Part shown: positions 55,368 through 63,280 of the stretch, piece by piece
Layout: each line of letters starts with the position of its first letter
Position numbering within the stretch: position 1 is the first letter of the stretch
DNA from: Halobacillus sp. A5
Lineage (GTDB): Bacteria; Bacillota; Bacilli; Bacillales; Halobacillaceae
NCBI RefSeq assembly: GCF_024189315.1
Contig: NZ_JAIZEO010000004.1
Location: forward strand, 372,001-436,000
DNA: 64,000 nt
Reading direction: 5' to 3'
Position numbers and translations under genes: made by a program
Notes under the pieces: model-generated
What the model was told of the DNA's origin: nothing
Databases searched by the model: none
Seen by the model: the letters and a program-made list of their open reading frames with translations, nothing else

Positions 55368-56570
55368 ATGATTTATCTTGGTATTGATATTGGAAAACGT
55401 CATCATGAAGCTGGCTTAATCAATGAAAGTGGGAACCCTATTGGAAAAACCATTCGTTTTGCTAATTCCAAAAAGGGTAGTGAAAAGCTTCTGACATTCT
55501 TAAACCAACACCAGGTAACACCTGAAAATTGTGCTTGTGGGATGGAAGCCACGGGTCACTATTGGTTATCTCTCTTTTCTTTCCTTCATCAACTTGGATA
55601 CAAAGTGACGTCTTTCAACCCTATGCAATCGGACGCACTCCGTAATTTTTATATTCGAAAAACCAAAACAGATATTAAAGACGCGTACTTAATTGCTCAA
55701 GTGATTCGAATTGACTCTCCAGAAGCGACTCCATTCGTTCAAGAAGACCTCCTTCAACTTAGACACCTCGAGAGGCTGCGTTATGCATTGGTAGACCAAA
55801 GTTCAGACGTTAAGTGTAAAATCATTGCTCTACTAGATCAGATTTTCCCTGAATATGAACAAGTATTTTCTGATGTATTTGGATTATCTTCCACAGAAAT
55901 TCTTTTAAACTATACACTACCCGAAGACCTCTTGGACATTGATACAGACAAATTAGCCGATGTCCTTTACCGGGTCAGTAAGGGGCGGTACGGGATTACA
56001 AGAGCTCGTTGGAAAGCTGAACAGCTGAAAGAAAGTGCCCAAAACACCTTCGGTATTTCCATAGGTACAGAGGCATTTAAAATGCAAATCCATCTTCTCC
56101 TGGAACAAATCGCTCTATTTGAAAAACAATTGGCTCAAATAGAAAAAGAATTAAAGGAGCTCTCGGACCGACAACATCATTATTTAACAACCATAACAGG
56201 TGTAAATGATGTCACGGCGGCAGTCATCTTAGGTGAAGTTGGTTCCATTGACCGTTTCGAACATCCAAAACAATTAGTTGCCTTTGCAGGCCTGGATGCT
56301 TCCGTGCACCAATCCGGTGAATTTAATGGATCTAAAACGAAACTTTCCAAAAGAGGTTCCCCTTATCTTAGACGTGCGATATGGCAAGCGGCATTTGTGG
56401 CTAGCTTTAAGGATCCTGCCCTATCCCTTTATTATCAAAAGTTACGAGAACGTGGAAAAGCTCACGGTACTGCCGTAGGGGCTGTAGCTCGTAAATTGAC
56501 ACACATTATATTTGCCATTTTAAGAGATCAAAAACCCTATGTACCTCGCCCTCAAACCAATGATGATTAA
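55368..56570 (+). CDS. IS110-family transposase
   Basis: The N-terminal RuvC-like DEDD domain (LGIDIGKRHHEAG, GMEATGHYW, KTKTDIKDAYLIA) and C-terminal Transposase_20 domain (ITGVNDVTAAVILGEVGSIDRF...AFAGLDASVHQSGEF, then the Ser motif SKRGSPYLRRAIW) are both intact. The element is therefore probably active. ATG 55368 (MIYLGIDIGK) is preferred to ATG 55350. It recombines DNA under guidance of a bridge RNA. Confidence 0.95.
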   Translation: MIYLGIDIGKRHHEAGLINESGNPIGKTIRFANSKKGSEKLLTFLNQHQVTPENCACGMEATGHYWLSLFSFLHQLGYKVTSFNPMQSDALRNFYIRKTKTDIKDAYLIAQVIRIDSPEATPFVQEDLLQLRHLERLRYALVDQSSDVKCKIIALLDQIFPEYEQVFSDVFGLSSTEILLNYTLPEDLLDIDTDKLADVLYRVSKGRYGITRARWKAEQLKESAQNTFGISIGTEAFKMQIHLLLEQIALFEKQLAQIEKELKELSDRQHHYLTTITGVNDVTAAVILGEVGSIDRFEHPKQLVAFAGLDASVHQSGEFNGSKTKLSKRGSPYLRRAIWQAAFVASFKDPALSLYYQKLRERGKAHGTAVGAVARKLTHIIFAILRDQKPYVPRPQTNDD

Positions 56571-56648
56571 CTACTGTTTTTTGCAGTTTTAATAATTACA
56601 CGAGTGAGGTTTATTTGGTATGCGAAATTTTATTAAGTGAGCTTCTAC

Positions 56649-56670
56649 CTGGTTACTGGTTACTGGTTAC
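56649..56670 (+). repeat. Short tandem repeat TGGTTAC x3
   Basis: Three copies of a 7-bp unit lie about 80 bp after the transposase stop, close to the expected IS110 right boundary. Significance is unknown. Confidence 0.5.
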
Positions 56671-56695
56671 TTGACATTTTATAGCTGGTCTATAC

Positions 56696-56717
56696 TGAAA
56701 GACTCGAGTTCAAGATA
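56696..56717 (+). repeat. 3'-module repeat copy A
   Basis: TGAAAGACTCGAGTTCAAGATA, a palindromic core CTCGA-GT-TCAAG with the conserved AAGA and GATA flanks. It lies 7 bp beyond the stop of the phosphotransferase gene. The GCCCC part is missing. Confidence 0.65.
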
Positions 56718-56723
56718 ACCTTC

Positions 56724-57494
56724 TTAAACACCATTAATTGCTTCAATGTAATGGTTGATAATTTTCAGAAGTCGATCAGAGCTTTCCGTTGAAACACTTT
56801 CAGAAAGCCTGGCTGCGGCAATAATAGGGGTCCATTCTAAGATTTCAGCTTTTGAGAGGCCGCTCTTCTTACAATATAGATTCAAATACATATCCGCCAT
56901 CTCTCCCGAAAACTGAGAATATAAAAGATAAGTCCTACATACATCAGCCCGGATGTTTCCAACACTTGCATCCACCCAATCTATAGTTGCAGCTCTATTG
57001 TCAGTTATGATCACATTATATATGTGATAGTCTCCATGACAAAGCCTACTCTCAAAGGGCATGGAATCTAACTTATCTACTAACATTTCTTTAAGGTTAT
57101 TTTTTAAATTTGGAGCGAATTTTATTTGTCGATTTAATTTCGTAGACATAAGTTCAATAGAGTGGCCATCACATTGATGAATCTTTTGTTGTATGTCTAT
57201 GGAAAGACTCATATAATGCTCCTCTTGTTCTGGATTACGTGATATGAGTTCTCCTATTGTTTTTCCAGGGATATACTCCATCAAAAGGGCCTGTTTACCA
57301 TCTATTTTAGTAACGTCCAACACTTTTGGAACACGGATTCCACAAGAATAAGCATACTCTTGTTTATATGCTTCATTTATCGATTCCGTCTCAGGGAGGT
57401 TATCATTGAATACTTTTATTATTTTGTTCTCAAAAAGATAAACCGTTGCTGTATTACCGACTGCAAATGGTTCCCCTATATCATCAAGGTTCAT
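56724..57494 (-). CDS. Aminoglycoside phosphotransferase-family kinase
   Basis: A 256-residue APH fold: nucleotide-binding region at the N-terminus (EPFAVGNTATVYLFENKIIKVF), EYIPGKTIGELI hinge, catalytic CHGDYHIYNVI and metal-binding TIDWVDASVG. It may phosphorylate an aminoglycoside or another small molecule. Flanked by repeat copies A (3') and B (5'). Confidence 0.88.
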   Translation of the reverse strand: MNLDDIGEPFAVGNTATVYLFENKIIKVFNDNLPETESINEAYKQEYAYSCGIRVPKVLDVTKIDGKQALLMEYIPGKTIGELISRNPEQEEHYMSLSIDIQQKIHQCDGHSIELMSTKLNRQIKFAPNLKNNLKEMLVDKLDSMPFESRLCHGDYHIYNVIITDNRAATIDWVDASVGNIRADVCRTYLLYSQFSGEMADMYLNLYCKKSGLSKAEILEWTPIIAAARLSESVSTESSDRLLKIINHYIEAINGV

Positions 57495-57534
57495 ATGTCA
57501 CCCCTACATTCAGTTCTTATCATATTAAGCTAAT

Positions 57535-57568
57535 GCCCCAGATACATGAAGACTCGAATTCGAGATAT
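57535..57568 (+). repeat. 3'-module repeat copy B
   Basis: GCCCCAGATACATGAAGA followed by CTCGAATTCGAGATAT. The core CTCGAATTCGAG is a perfect 12-bp palindrome. It lies about 54 bp beyond the stop of the DUF5694 gene. Confidence 0.75.
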
Positions 57569-57621
57569 ATTGTGATAATTATAAACAATCGTATATATTT
57601 GATTTACTAACACCAGTCATG

Positions 57622-58365
57622 CTAAAGATAATCTTGTACTGTTTCTACAATAAAAATATTACTTTCTTTCAAAAATTGATTAAGCAAGTAGAGATGACCC
57701 GCACCATATAGAACTAAAATGTTATCATCTTTCGAGGTTATTAACTCTACTAAGTTCTTGTAGACAATCATATTTCGATAATACCAATATTGTGCTGTCC
57801 ACATCGAACCAACTGGATTGCTTTTACTACCCATTAAAGCAAGCTTCGTATAAATCTCATGATTTGCTTTCATATTTTCTTTGTCATTAAGCCAAAGTAA
57901 AAATTCCTGCATTGTATGATTTTTAAAATAATCCTCGGACTCCAAGGTTATTTTTTTACCTTTTTCAATTACTTCGCTAAATATTGCTGAGTTATTTTTA
58001 CCCGCCCAACATTCTAAATCAGGAACTCCTTCTATACTGTCGTTCCAATCTACTGCAAATAGTTCTTTATGGTTCATGTTTTTAGCCAATTGAAAGCCGA
58101 TCTGATGTCGTTCATTTGAAGTTAATTTAAATTCACCATTCAGAAAAGACATGTAATCCGCATTTAATTTACTTTGATTTTCAGTTAATACTTCTAAAGC
58201 AACTTTTGTGGGACGAAACTCTTTAAGACAATCTATTACTTGTTTTATTTCCCTTTGTCTATGTTCACTATGGATATCTTCGGTTTGGGTCATAAACATA
58301 TCCCCATTATTTGGATTATCTAAATGGTCCGTACCAAGCACCAAAATAGTTGGCTTTCTATTCAT
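57622..58365 (-). CDS. DUF5694 (TraB-like) protein
   Basis: The 247-residue protein begins ILVLGTDHLDNPNNGD and continues with EFRPTKVALEVL and ILVLYGAGHLYLLNQFL, the conserved His/Glu motifs of DUF5694, a relative of the TraB/PrgY/Tiki-type putative metalloprotease fold. Function is unknown. GGGGGG lies before ATG 58365. The methyltransferase gene ends 48 bp upstream, so the two may be one cassette. Confidence 0.8.
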   Translation of the reverse strand: MNRKPTILVLGTDHLDNPNNGDMFMTQTEDIHSEHRQREIKQVIDCLKEFRPTKVALEVLTENQSKLNADYMSFLNGEFKLTSNERHQIGFQLAKNMNHKELFAVDWNDSIEGVPDLECWAGKNNSAIFSEVIEKGKKITLESEDYFKNHTMQEFLLWLNDKENMKANHEIYTKLALMGSKSNPVGSMWTAQYWYYRNMIVYKNLVELITSKDDNILVLYGAGHLYLLNQFLKESNIFIVETVQDYL

Positions 58366-58412
58366 TTGATCCCCCCCACAATTAGTTATAACACCATCTT
58401 GAACCTTCTATT

Positions 58413-59066
58413 TTAAGACACTTTCTTTGCAGCCACGAACCATAAAACTAAAACTTCTTTATTTCCAGCTGGGTCTGTTTCCGTTTGATTATGTAATGTC
58501 CGCTCTAAAACATTGAAGTTAGGTGGCAGTTCACGAGCAATTTCTTTTTCATTATAAAAATGCAACGACTTATCATTATGTAAGAAAGTGTTTTCTTCTA
58601 TCTCTTCTCCAACCCCGTAATTCTTATGATCTTCAGTAGATATGCAAGTAAAAATCATTAAGCCTCCTGGCTTTAATTGCTCATTCATATGATTCATAAG
58701 TAAAGTACGTTGATCTTTTAAAAACAGATGTAGAACATTAGATAAATAAATGGCATCAAAATTACCTGAAGTAACATTTGGATTAAGTATGTCTTCTACT
58801 TTATATTCAATGTTTTTTATTTCAGCACTTATGTTCCTGCATGCAAGCTTTATAGCTTCTGATGAGACATCTATTCCTTTTACCTTAAAACCCTTTTTTG
58901 CTAATTCAAAACTATTCCTTCCATATCCACATCCAGGAACAAGAATGGAATGCATGTGACGATCTCTAAAATGTGGCAAGCTCATATCCACTGAAGGGCA
59001 TGGAGAATCTCCCCAAATCTCTCCTTCCTTAAAACGTTCATCCCAATACTTCTCCTGTGTTATCAA
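58413..59066 (-). CDS. SAM-dependent methyltransferase (TPMT-like)
   Basis: A class I methyltransferase of about 217 residues: WDERFKEGEIWGDSPCPS start, motif I VPGCGYGRNSFELAKKG, acidic GIDVSSEAI and YLSNVLHLF. The layout resembles thiopurine or tellurite methyltransferases. TTG 59066 is preferred because GGGGGG lies 7 bp before it. The longer frame to 59108 has no RBS. The substrate is unknown. Confidence 0.82.
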   Translation of the reverse strand: MITQEKYWDERFKEGEIWGDSPCPSVDMSLPHFRDRHMHSILVPGCGYGRNSFELAKKGFKVKGIDVSSEAIKLACRNISAEIKNIEYKVEDILNPNVTSGNFDAIYLSNVLHLFLKDQRTLLMNHMNEQLKPGGLMIFTCISTEDHKNYGVGEEIEENTFLHNDKSLHFYNEKEIARELPPNFNVLERTLHNQTETDPAGNKEVLVLWFVAAKKVS

Positions 59067-59183
59067 TAGTGATCCCCCCGAATGTCTGTAGCTAAATATT
59101 ACTACCAATTATTTCAAAATATATCTAGAAACTCAATCCTTTTCTTTTCCCAAAATAAAAAGGCTTATCTTTGCTACAGATAA

Positions 59184-59218
59184 GCCCCAGTTAGTTCAAT
59201 AAATCCCTGAAAAATCTT
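59184..59218 (+). repeat. 3'-module repeat copy D (diverged) with terminator hairpin
   Basis: A hairpin GGCTTATCT (59162)/AGATAAGCC (59178), followed on the minus strand by TTTTT, joins GCCCCAGTTAGTTCAAT. It lies directly beyond the stop of the 59219 gene and shares the GCCCCAGTTAGTT start with copy F. The palindromic core is lost. Confidence 0.5.
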
Positions 59219-59407
59219 TTATTTGTCATCTTTGCCTTTCTTCCATTTATACGGTACTTTCGACCAATTATAAAATAGAATAAATAAGAACATTATTAAA
59301 CATATCCCTATATAATCAACCCACATAACCTCTTTATTGACAATTAACTGCCAAATGATTGATACTACAAAAAATATTAAGGGGAATCTGATGCTTTTCC
59401 TAAACAT
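59219..59407 (-). CDS. Small membrane protein (62 residues)
   Basis: Two hydrophobic helices (about 10-25 and 32-50) and a lysine-rich tail (KWKKGKDDK). GGGAGTGG precedes ATG 59407. No family is recognised. Part of the array of small genes with a shared 3' module. Confidence 0.6.
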   Translation of the reverse strand: MFRKSIRFPLIFFVVSIIWQLIVNKEVMWVDYIGICLIMFLFILFYNWSKVPYKWKKGKDDK

Positions 59408-59510
59408 ATTGGTACCACTCCCTGTAATATAAAACATTTACAAAAGTCTTTGTTGCATTAACCTGCTGCCCAAAACATTAAGAAGAGGGCAATTCTTATA
59501 TTTCAGAATT

Positions 59511-59545
59511 GCCCCATTTAATTTAAAACTTGAATTCAAGATATG
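59511..59545 (+). repeat. 3'-module repeat copy E with hairpin
   Basis: GGGCAATTCT (59487)/AGAATTGCCC (59505) hairpin, then GCCCCATTTAATTTAAAA and CTTGAATTCAAGATATG. The core CTTGAATTCAAG is a perfect palindrome. In this case the neighbouring gene is on the plus strand (59615), so copy E may mark a lost gene. Confidence 0.75.
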
Positions 59546-59614
59546 TTATGTATGCTCTTCGGAATGTTCAGTAGACTAAATTCATGGTAAACTCTCCCAG
59601 AGAGGAGGTATAAT

Positions 59615-59797
59615 ATGAATGAAGCAGTTAATTTCTTCCCAATAGTTGCTTTTATTCCAATCATCTTTTACATAGCTATCCTAATTTTTATAGTTTGGTT
59701 TGCGCTCACTATAGTTAAAACACAAAAAGAGAAGAACCATATCCTAAAAGAAATATCAAATGGAATAAGAGAATTCAACATTAATAAAAAAGAATGA
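59615..59797 (+). CDS. Small membrane protein (60 residues)
   Basis: One long N-terminal hydrophobic helix (about 7-33) followed by a charged tail (KTQKEKNHILKEISNG). GGAGG precedes ATG and a strong terminator follows at 59801, so it is a real independent gene. It resembles the many short single-span proteins of Bacilli. The function is unknown. Confidence 0.7.
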   Translation: MNEAVNFFPIVAFIPIIFYIAILIFIVWFALTIVKTQKEKNHILKEISNGIREFNINKKE

Positions 59798-59800
59798 CTC

Positions 59801-59825
59801 AGGCTGCTGTTGCAGCCTTTTTTAC
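59801..59825 (+). terminator. Terminator of the 59615 gene
   Basis: AGGCTGC-TGTT-GCAGCCT followed by TTTTT, immediately after the stop. Confidence 0.88.
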
Positions 59826-59871
59826 AAAAAGTTTTTTAAAACTAATTCTACCCCGCCGTATCTGCAGTAAA

Positions 59872-59894
59872 ACCCCAGTTAGTTTAATAATGAG
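59872..59894 (+). repeat. 3'-module repeat copy F (partial)
   Basis: ACCCCAGTTAGTTTAATAAT matches the start of copy D and overlaps the stop codon of the 59879 gene. The palindromic core is absent. Confidence 0.45.
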
Positions 59895-60178
59895 CCCATA
59901 ATAAATGGTGCGATAATTAGTATTATAGAAGTAAAAATAAGTGTAATGGAAACTGTTTTAGGCAATTTCTTTCTTCCCTTTCCCTTATACCAACCAGAGA
60001 ATTGTAACTTGTTTCTATATAATACAAAGTATAAAACTAATATTGCTAATGCACCGAGCCACGAATAGGTTTCTGTTGGTTCATTGATTGTATAAATGTT
60101 TCCTATAATCGCCCAGCCTAAGCCACCAAGTAGTACAAAAATAAATATTATACGCAAAAGTTCTAATAACGTCCTCAC
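59879..60178 (-). CDS. Small membrane protein (99 residues)
   Basis: Three hydrophobic segments (about 8-28, 40-55 and 75-95) with a basic loop (GWYKGKGRKKLPK). GTG 60178 has GGGAG 9 bp upstream. No known family is recognised. Part of the small-gene array. Confidence 0.65.
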   Translation of the reverse strand: MRTLLELLRIIFIFVLLGGLGWAIIGNIYTINEPTETYSWLGALAILVLYFVLYRNKLQFSGWYKGKGRKKLPKTVSITLIFTSIILIIAPFIMGSLLN

Positions 60179-60205
60179 TTCTAATCTCCCACCTCTTTTA
60201 TTAAA

Positions 60206-60239
60206 GCCCCAGATTCTTTAAAATTTGAAATTGAATATC
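60206..60239 (+). repeat. 3'-module repeat copy G (diverged)
   Basis: GCCCCAGATTCTTTAAAA and TTTGAAATTGAATATC keep the layout but with a weakened palindrome. It lies 70 bp beyond the stop of the 60309 gene. Confidence 0.55.
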
Positions 60240-60308
60240 TTTGGTAGTACAGATTAATTTTCTTTGTTGCATTGGATCCTATTTTTTACTTACTAAAGTT
60301 ACTCTTAG

Positions 60309-60476
60309 CTATTTGTATTTTCGGCGGATGAAAATAGTGTACAAAGTAACCATTACTGGAGGAGTAAGACCTACTAGAAGTACCGTAATGTTTTTTTCAG
60401 GACCCAGCCAATAAATCACTCCCATAATTAACACGGAGGCTAATACAAACCACCATCCAATCTTTTTATCTAGCAT
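60309..60476 (-). CDS. Small membrane protein (55 residues)
   Basis: A frame too short for usual cut-offs but well supported: AAAGGAG about 8 bp before ATG 60476, two membrane helices (WWFVLASVLIMGVIYWL and ITVLLVGLTPPVMVTLYTIF) and a basic end (RRKYK). It lies between repeat copies G (3') and H (5'). Confidence 0.65.
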   Translation of the reverse strand: MLDKKIGWWFVLASVLIMGVIYWLGPEKNITVLLVGLTPPVMVTLYTIFIRRKYK

Positions 60477-60518
60477 ACTATATCTCCTTTCCTCCCAATT
60501 GGTCTTTATTGAACAATC

Positions 60519-60552
60519 GCCCCAAATTCATGAAGACTTGAAACCAAGATAA
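60519..60552 (+). repeat. 3'-module repeat copy H
   Basis: CAATCGCCCC, then AAATTCATGAAGA and CTTGAAACCAAGATA; the outer core CTTG/CAAG is kept. No gene was found on its upstream side (60553-60767), so its cassette may be empty or decayed. Confidence 0.7.
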
Positions 60553-60684
60553 GCTTAATTACTCTTTAATCCTTTAAAGCATGTTTACACTAAGTAAGTA
60601 TTGTATTACAATCTTTAATAACCTAATTTTCTCACGTTTTTAACCAATTTAGTGAGAACATGTAGAAAATGACCAGATTGGGTT

Positions 60685-60716
60685 AAGGACTCCACCTATA
60701 AGTGTGGGGTCCTTTT
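60685..60716 (+). terminator. Orphan plus-strand terminator
   Basis: AAGGACTCCAC / GTGTGGGGTCCTT followed by TTAATTATT. No plus-strand gene lies directly upstream. The stretch 60553-60767 otherwise shows nothing. Confidence 0.6.
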
Positions 60717-60767
60717 AATTATTATGCTTATTTTTTAACGAAACCGCATAAACCTTACTAAAGATTT

Positions 60768-60801
60768 GACCCAAATAACTGAAGACTTGATTTCGAGATA
60801 T
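60768..60801 (+). repeat. 3'-module repeat copy I
   Basis: GACCCAAATAACTGAAGA followed by CTTGATTTCGAGATAT. The core pairs as CTTGA/TCGAG with one G-U. It lies 25 bp beyond the stop of the PNPOx-like gene. Confidence 0.75.
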
Positions 60802-60825
60802 TTCACCTTGAATTCTTTTTGTGTC

Positions 60826-61269
60826 TCAACTTTCATCGACTTTATACGATTGATTTCTAACTACTACAGTTTCAGGTACAAATCGAATGAAGACATTATT
60901 AGGATCTTGATCTTTAAACCTAGAATCCCAGATATTCTCATTTGGTCCTAAATACTTTGTGAATAAGTGTTTAGCTAAGTTAATATCAAATGGTTCTACA
61001 GTTGCTTTTCCTCTAAAGCCTGCGTGCAGTACTTTCCCTGTACTAGGATTAAAGTCCACAATTCCGATAGCGCAACTAGGTTCTTCCTTAATCCGTAATG
61101 GAAAAGTATCTCCATGTGTTCCTATAATCCAGAGACATTTATCTTTCCAAAGAACCCATACTGGTGAATCTCTTGGCCCTTCGGTAGAAGACGTTGAAAG
61201 ATGTGCAAACAAGGGTTTCTCTAAAAATTCATCCAAGTTAAAACTGTGTTTACCCTTTATAATCTCCAT
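60826..61269 (-). CDS. Pyridoxamine 5'-phosphate oxidase-like FMN-binding protein
   Basis: The 147-residue split barrel (LFAHLSTSSTEGPRDSPVWVLW...PLRIKEEPSCAIGIVDF...LHAGFRGKATVEP) probably binds FMN or a related cofactor. The substrate is unknown. It has repeat copy I directly 3'. Confidence 0.8.
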   Translation of the reverse strand: MEIIKGKHSFNLDEFLEKPLFAHLSTSSTEGPRDSPVWVLWKDKCLWIIGTHGDTFPLRIKEEPSCAIGIVDFNPSTGKVLHAGFRGKATVEPFDINLAKHLFTKYLGPNENIWDSRFKDQDPNNVFIRFVPETVVVRNQSYKVDES

Positions 61270-61363
61270 TTGTCATACTCCTCTCTACCACAATATAGCC
61301 CTTCATTTCTTGAATAAACAATAAATAGCTGGTTGATTGAAAAAACCTCAATCTACATCCATC

Positions 61364-61798
61364 TTATAACCTCTTTTTAAAACAAATAATTCGATTTGCT
61401 TCACTAAACCCCAATTTAAGATGCATTCCTAAGCTTTCTTCATTTTCTAATTCACAGTCACTAGCAAACTCATGACAACCTTTTTTCTTTGCCCAATTCT
61501 CACAAGCACTAACTAATTTCTTAGCAAAGCCTTGTTTACGAAAGGCTTCTTTTATGTAAAGTCCTTCTAAATATCCTACCGGACTTGAACTTGTCCCTTC
61601 AACATAATCGTATCGCAGTTGGCATTGTGCAAACCCAATTGCTTCACTGTTATGATAAGCTAAAATAACCGTTGCGTCAGGCTGAGCAATAAGATGCGTT
61701 ATTTCTTGTATAAATTCCTCTAAAGTGTGCTCTGGCCAAAGCAGTAAAGCAAGGTGAGCAGCTTCTTTTACTTCTGATATTGTCGCCTCTTTTAGCAT
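61364..61798 (-). CDS. AAC(6')-like aminoglycoside N-acetyltransferase
   Basis: A GNAT protein of 144 residues with the pattern of AAC(6')-I enzymes: LLWPEHTLEEF near the start, SSSPVGYLEGLYIKEAFRKQG (acetyl-CoA loop), ENWAKKKGCHEFASD and MHLKLGFSEANRIICFKK. Likely acetylates the 6'-amino group of aminoglycosides, but this is not proven. TGGAGG precedes ATG 61798. The frame before it is not coding. Confidence 0.82.
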   Translation of the reverse strand: MLKEATISEVKEAAHLALLLWPEHTLEEFIQEITHLIAQPDATVILAYHNSEAIGFAQCQLRYDYVEGTSSSPVGYLEGLYIKEAFRKQGFAKKLVSACENWAKKKGCHEFASDCELENEESLGMHLKLGFSEANRIICFKKRL

Positions 61799-61887
61799 AT
61801 AGAACCTCCAAATTATTCTGCACATTACTTAAATATTCGATTGACGATTATTCTATTTATTTTATTATCAATTCGTAATACAGAATT

Positions 61888-61922
61888 GCTCCCGATTATG
61901 GAATACTCCATATCAAGATATC
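61888..61922 (+). repeat. 3'-module repeat copy J (diverged)
   Basis: GCTCCCGATTATGGAATA, then CTCCATATCAAGATATC. It lies 47 bp beyond the stop of the 49-residue gene at 61969. Confidence 0.55.
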
Positions 61923-61968
61923 ACCGAGAATTTTTTCTTTTTTCTTGAGTGTATGTAGTTTTGTGTGA

Positions 61969-62118
61969 TCATTCCTGCATTAAAATCATAATGAAATAGA
62001 AGAGTTTCCGATTGAACAAAAACCTTTCTTCTTCACCAGTAAACTCAATATATGAAAATGAAAGAATTACAAAACCGATAACAGCTAATAGGATCAATAC
62101 AAACTGCCCTTGCCTCAT
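61969..62118 (-). CDS. Small membrane protein (49 residues)
   Basis: A short frame MRQGQFVLILLAVIGFVILS with one N-terminal helix and a second weak one (KLFYFIMILMQE). A weak GGAAA site precedes ATG 62118. It ends shortly before repeat copy J, as other array genes do. Confidence 0.45.
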   Translation of the reverse strand: MRQGQFVLILLAVIGFVILSFSYIEFTGEEERFLFNRKLFYFIMILMQE

Positions 62119-62155
62119 TGTTTCCAGGCTTTGCCCCCGTTAACGCTAAAAGAAT

Positions 62156-62500
62156 TTATTCATTTTTCAATCCCAATAGTATGGTTTTTGAAACAAATCG
62201 AATTATTAACACTCCGATTAAAATAACAACACCAGTAAATATAATAGCGAAATTCATTCCAAAAGGATTAAACCAAGAAGCATTTGGAGGAATTATAAAC
62301 TGCGTTGCCAAAACCACTGATACTAATATAGTGAGGGTGTTTGTTAAAATAACAAAAGAAAACTTAACTTTTATTGATAAGAGACCTGCAAAAATAACAA
62401 ATAACAATGTCCCTAAAAACAAAAAAGAAGCTCTATTTGGGAAATGAGAAATTTCATAGTAGTGAAACAAAAACGGTATAGGAATTAACGAAACTGCCAA
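62156..62500 (-). CDS. Four-helix membrane protein of unknown function
   Basis: About 114 residues with four hydrophobic segments (SFLFLGTLLFVIFAGLLSI, VILTNTLTILVSVVLATQF, FAIIFTGVVILIGVLIIRF and the start). The start is unclear: TTG 62500 lacks an RBS. AAGGAGG lies further up with an ATG that is out of frame by one T in a run of four. Thus a frameshift, or a nonstandard ATT start, is possible. Confidence 0.55.
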   Translation of the reverse strand: MAVSLIPIPFLFHYYEISHFPNRASFLFLGTLLFVIFAGLLSIKVKFSFVILTNTLTILVSVVLATQFIIPPNASWFNPFGMNFAIIFTGVVILIGVLIIRFVSKTILLGLKNE

Positions 62501-62837
62501 CCATATAATTCTAATAAAATCTCATCCTCCTTACTATTTGATGAACAACTATAATATTTTCTGTATATCTAAATTAAACCTAACATACCTACCTAATAAA
62601 TGGATAATTAATGAAAACTCTTCTGCCCGTTACAATATCCCTATCCACAATGCTGCTATGGTCCTCGTTAGTCGAAAATTTCTTTCAACTAAGCTTCTCC
62701 GTCAAACCATGCAATTCCTAAGAATTCCTATGCTTATGCAATAAAGGCGAAAGCTCTATTGCTCAACCTCCTCCAAAAAATCCCTTGACACGAATCCCAA
62801 GGGAGTCTGGGAGAGGGGTTAGTTTATAAGAGTTTTT
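62501..62837. other. Intergenic stretch without a supported gene
   Basis: It includes an inverted repeat TCCCTTG/CCAAGGGA (62780-62805). The remaining sequence has no frame with a plausible RBS. Confidence 0.4.
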
Positions 62838-63098
62838 TTAGAAAAAATAGTCTATAATGGCTGCTATTATATATCCCAAAGTCATAAGCCAATAAAAACT
62901 AAAAAATGCAATAATATTTGATATGATTAACCATTTCGTTTTAGTGAATATAGCTAACAACACTCCAACTGGTGCAATGTAAAAAATATTAAAGTGAGCA
63001 CCACTCGGAATTTGAAATACTATGTTTGGAATTCAAAGTGCAATGCATGTAATCAAACATATGACAGAAAGTGTGTTTAATATTTTATGTTTTGCCAT
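62838..63098 (-). pseudogene. Small membrane protein gene interrupted by TGA
   Basis: A continuous 86-codon frame from ATG 63098 (MAKHKILNTLSVICLITCIA) is interrupted at 63033-63035 by TGA where Trp would fit (IAL-stop-IPNIVFQIPSG). About three membrane helices remain. Either a nonsense mutation or a sequencing difference. The family is not recognised. Confidence 0.5.
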
Positions 63099-63280
63099 TA
63101 GTCTTTCTCTTCTTTCTTCAGGATTTTCTTTTTCATTTCCAATCTAACCCTCCAAGAATCATTTCTCTTATTACACATACGAGACCAATCCAAATTAGTT
63201 TCAATACTGTTTATTATCTCGAAGTCAAGTCTTCTATTATCCTGCGTTAGCGAAAAAGCGATTGCTCATATTGAACAATC

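Larger units (their letters stand above)
55066..56600 (+). mobile_element. IS110-family insertion sequence (ends approximate)
   Basis: A complete DEDD transposase gene is preceded by about 300 bp of structured noncoding DNA and followed by a short right end. This is the layout of the IS110 subgroup, in which the left end encodes the bridge RNA. IS110 elements lack clear terminal inverted repeats, so the boundaries given are estimates. It sits just downstream of blaI and at the edge of the repeat array. Confidence 0.75.

Noticed and set aside
62118-62447. 109-codon plus-strand frame
   Set aside because: It is the antisense of the four-helix membrane gene at 62156 and starts without an RBS.
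62538-62744. 68-codon plus-strand frame
   Set aside because: No RBS and no recognisable protein features. The minus strand also gives nothing.
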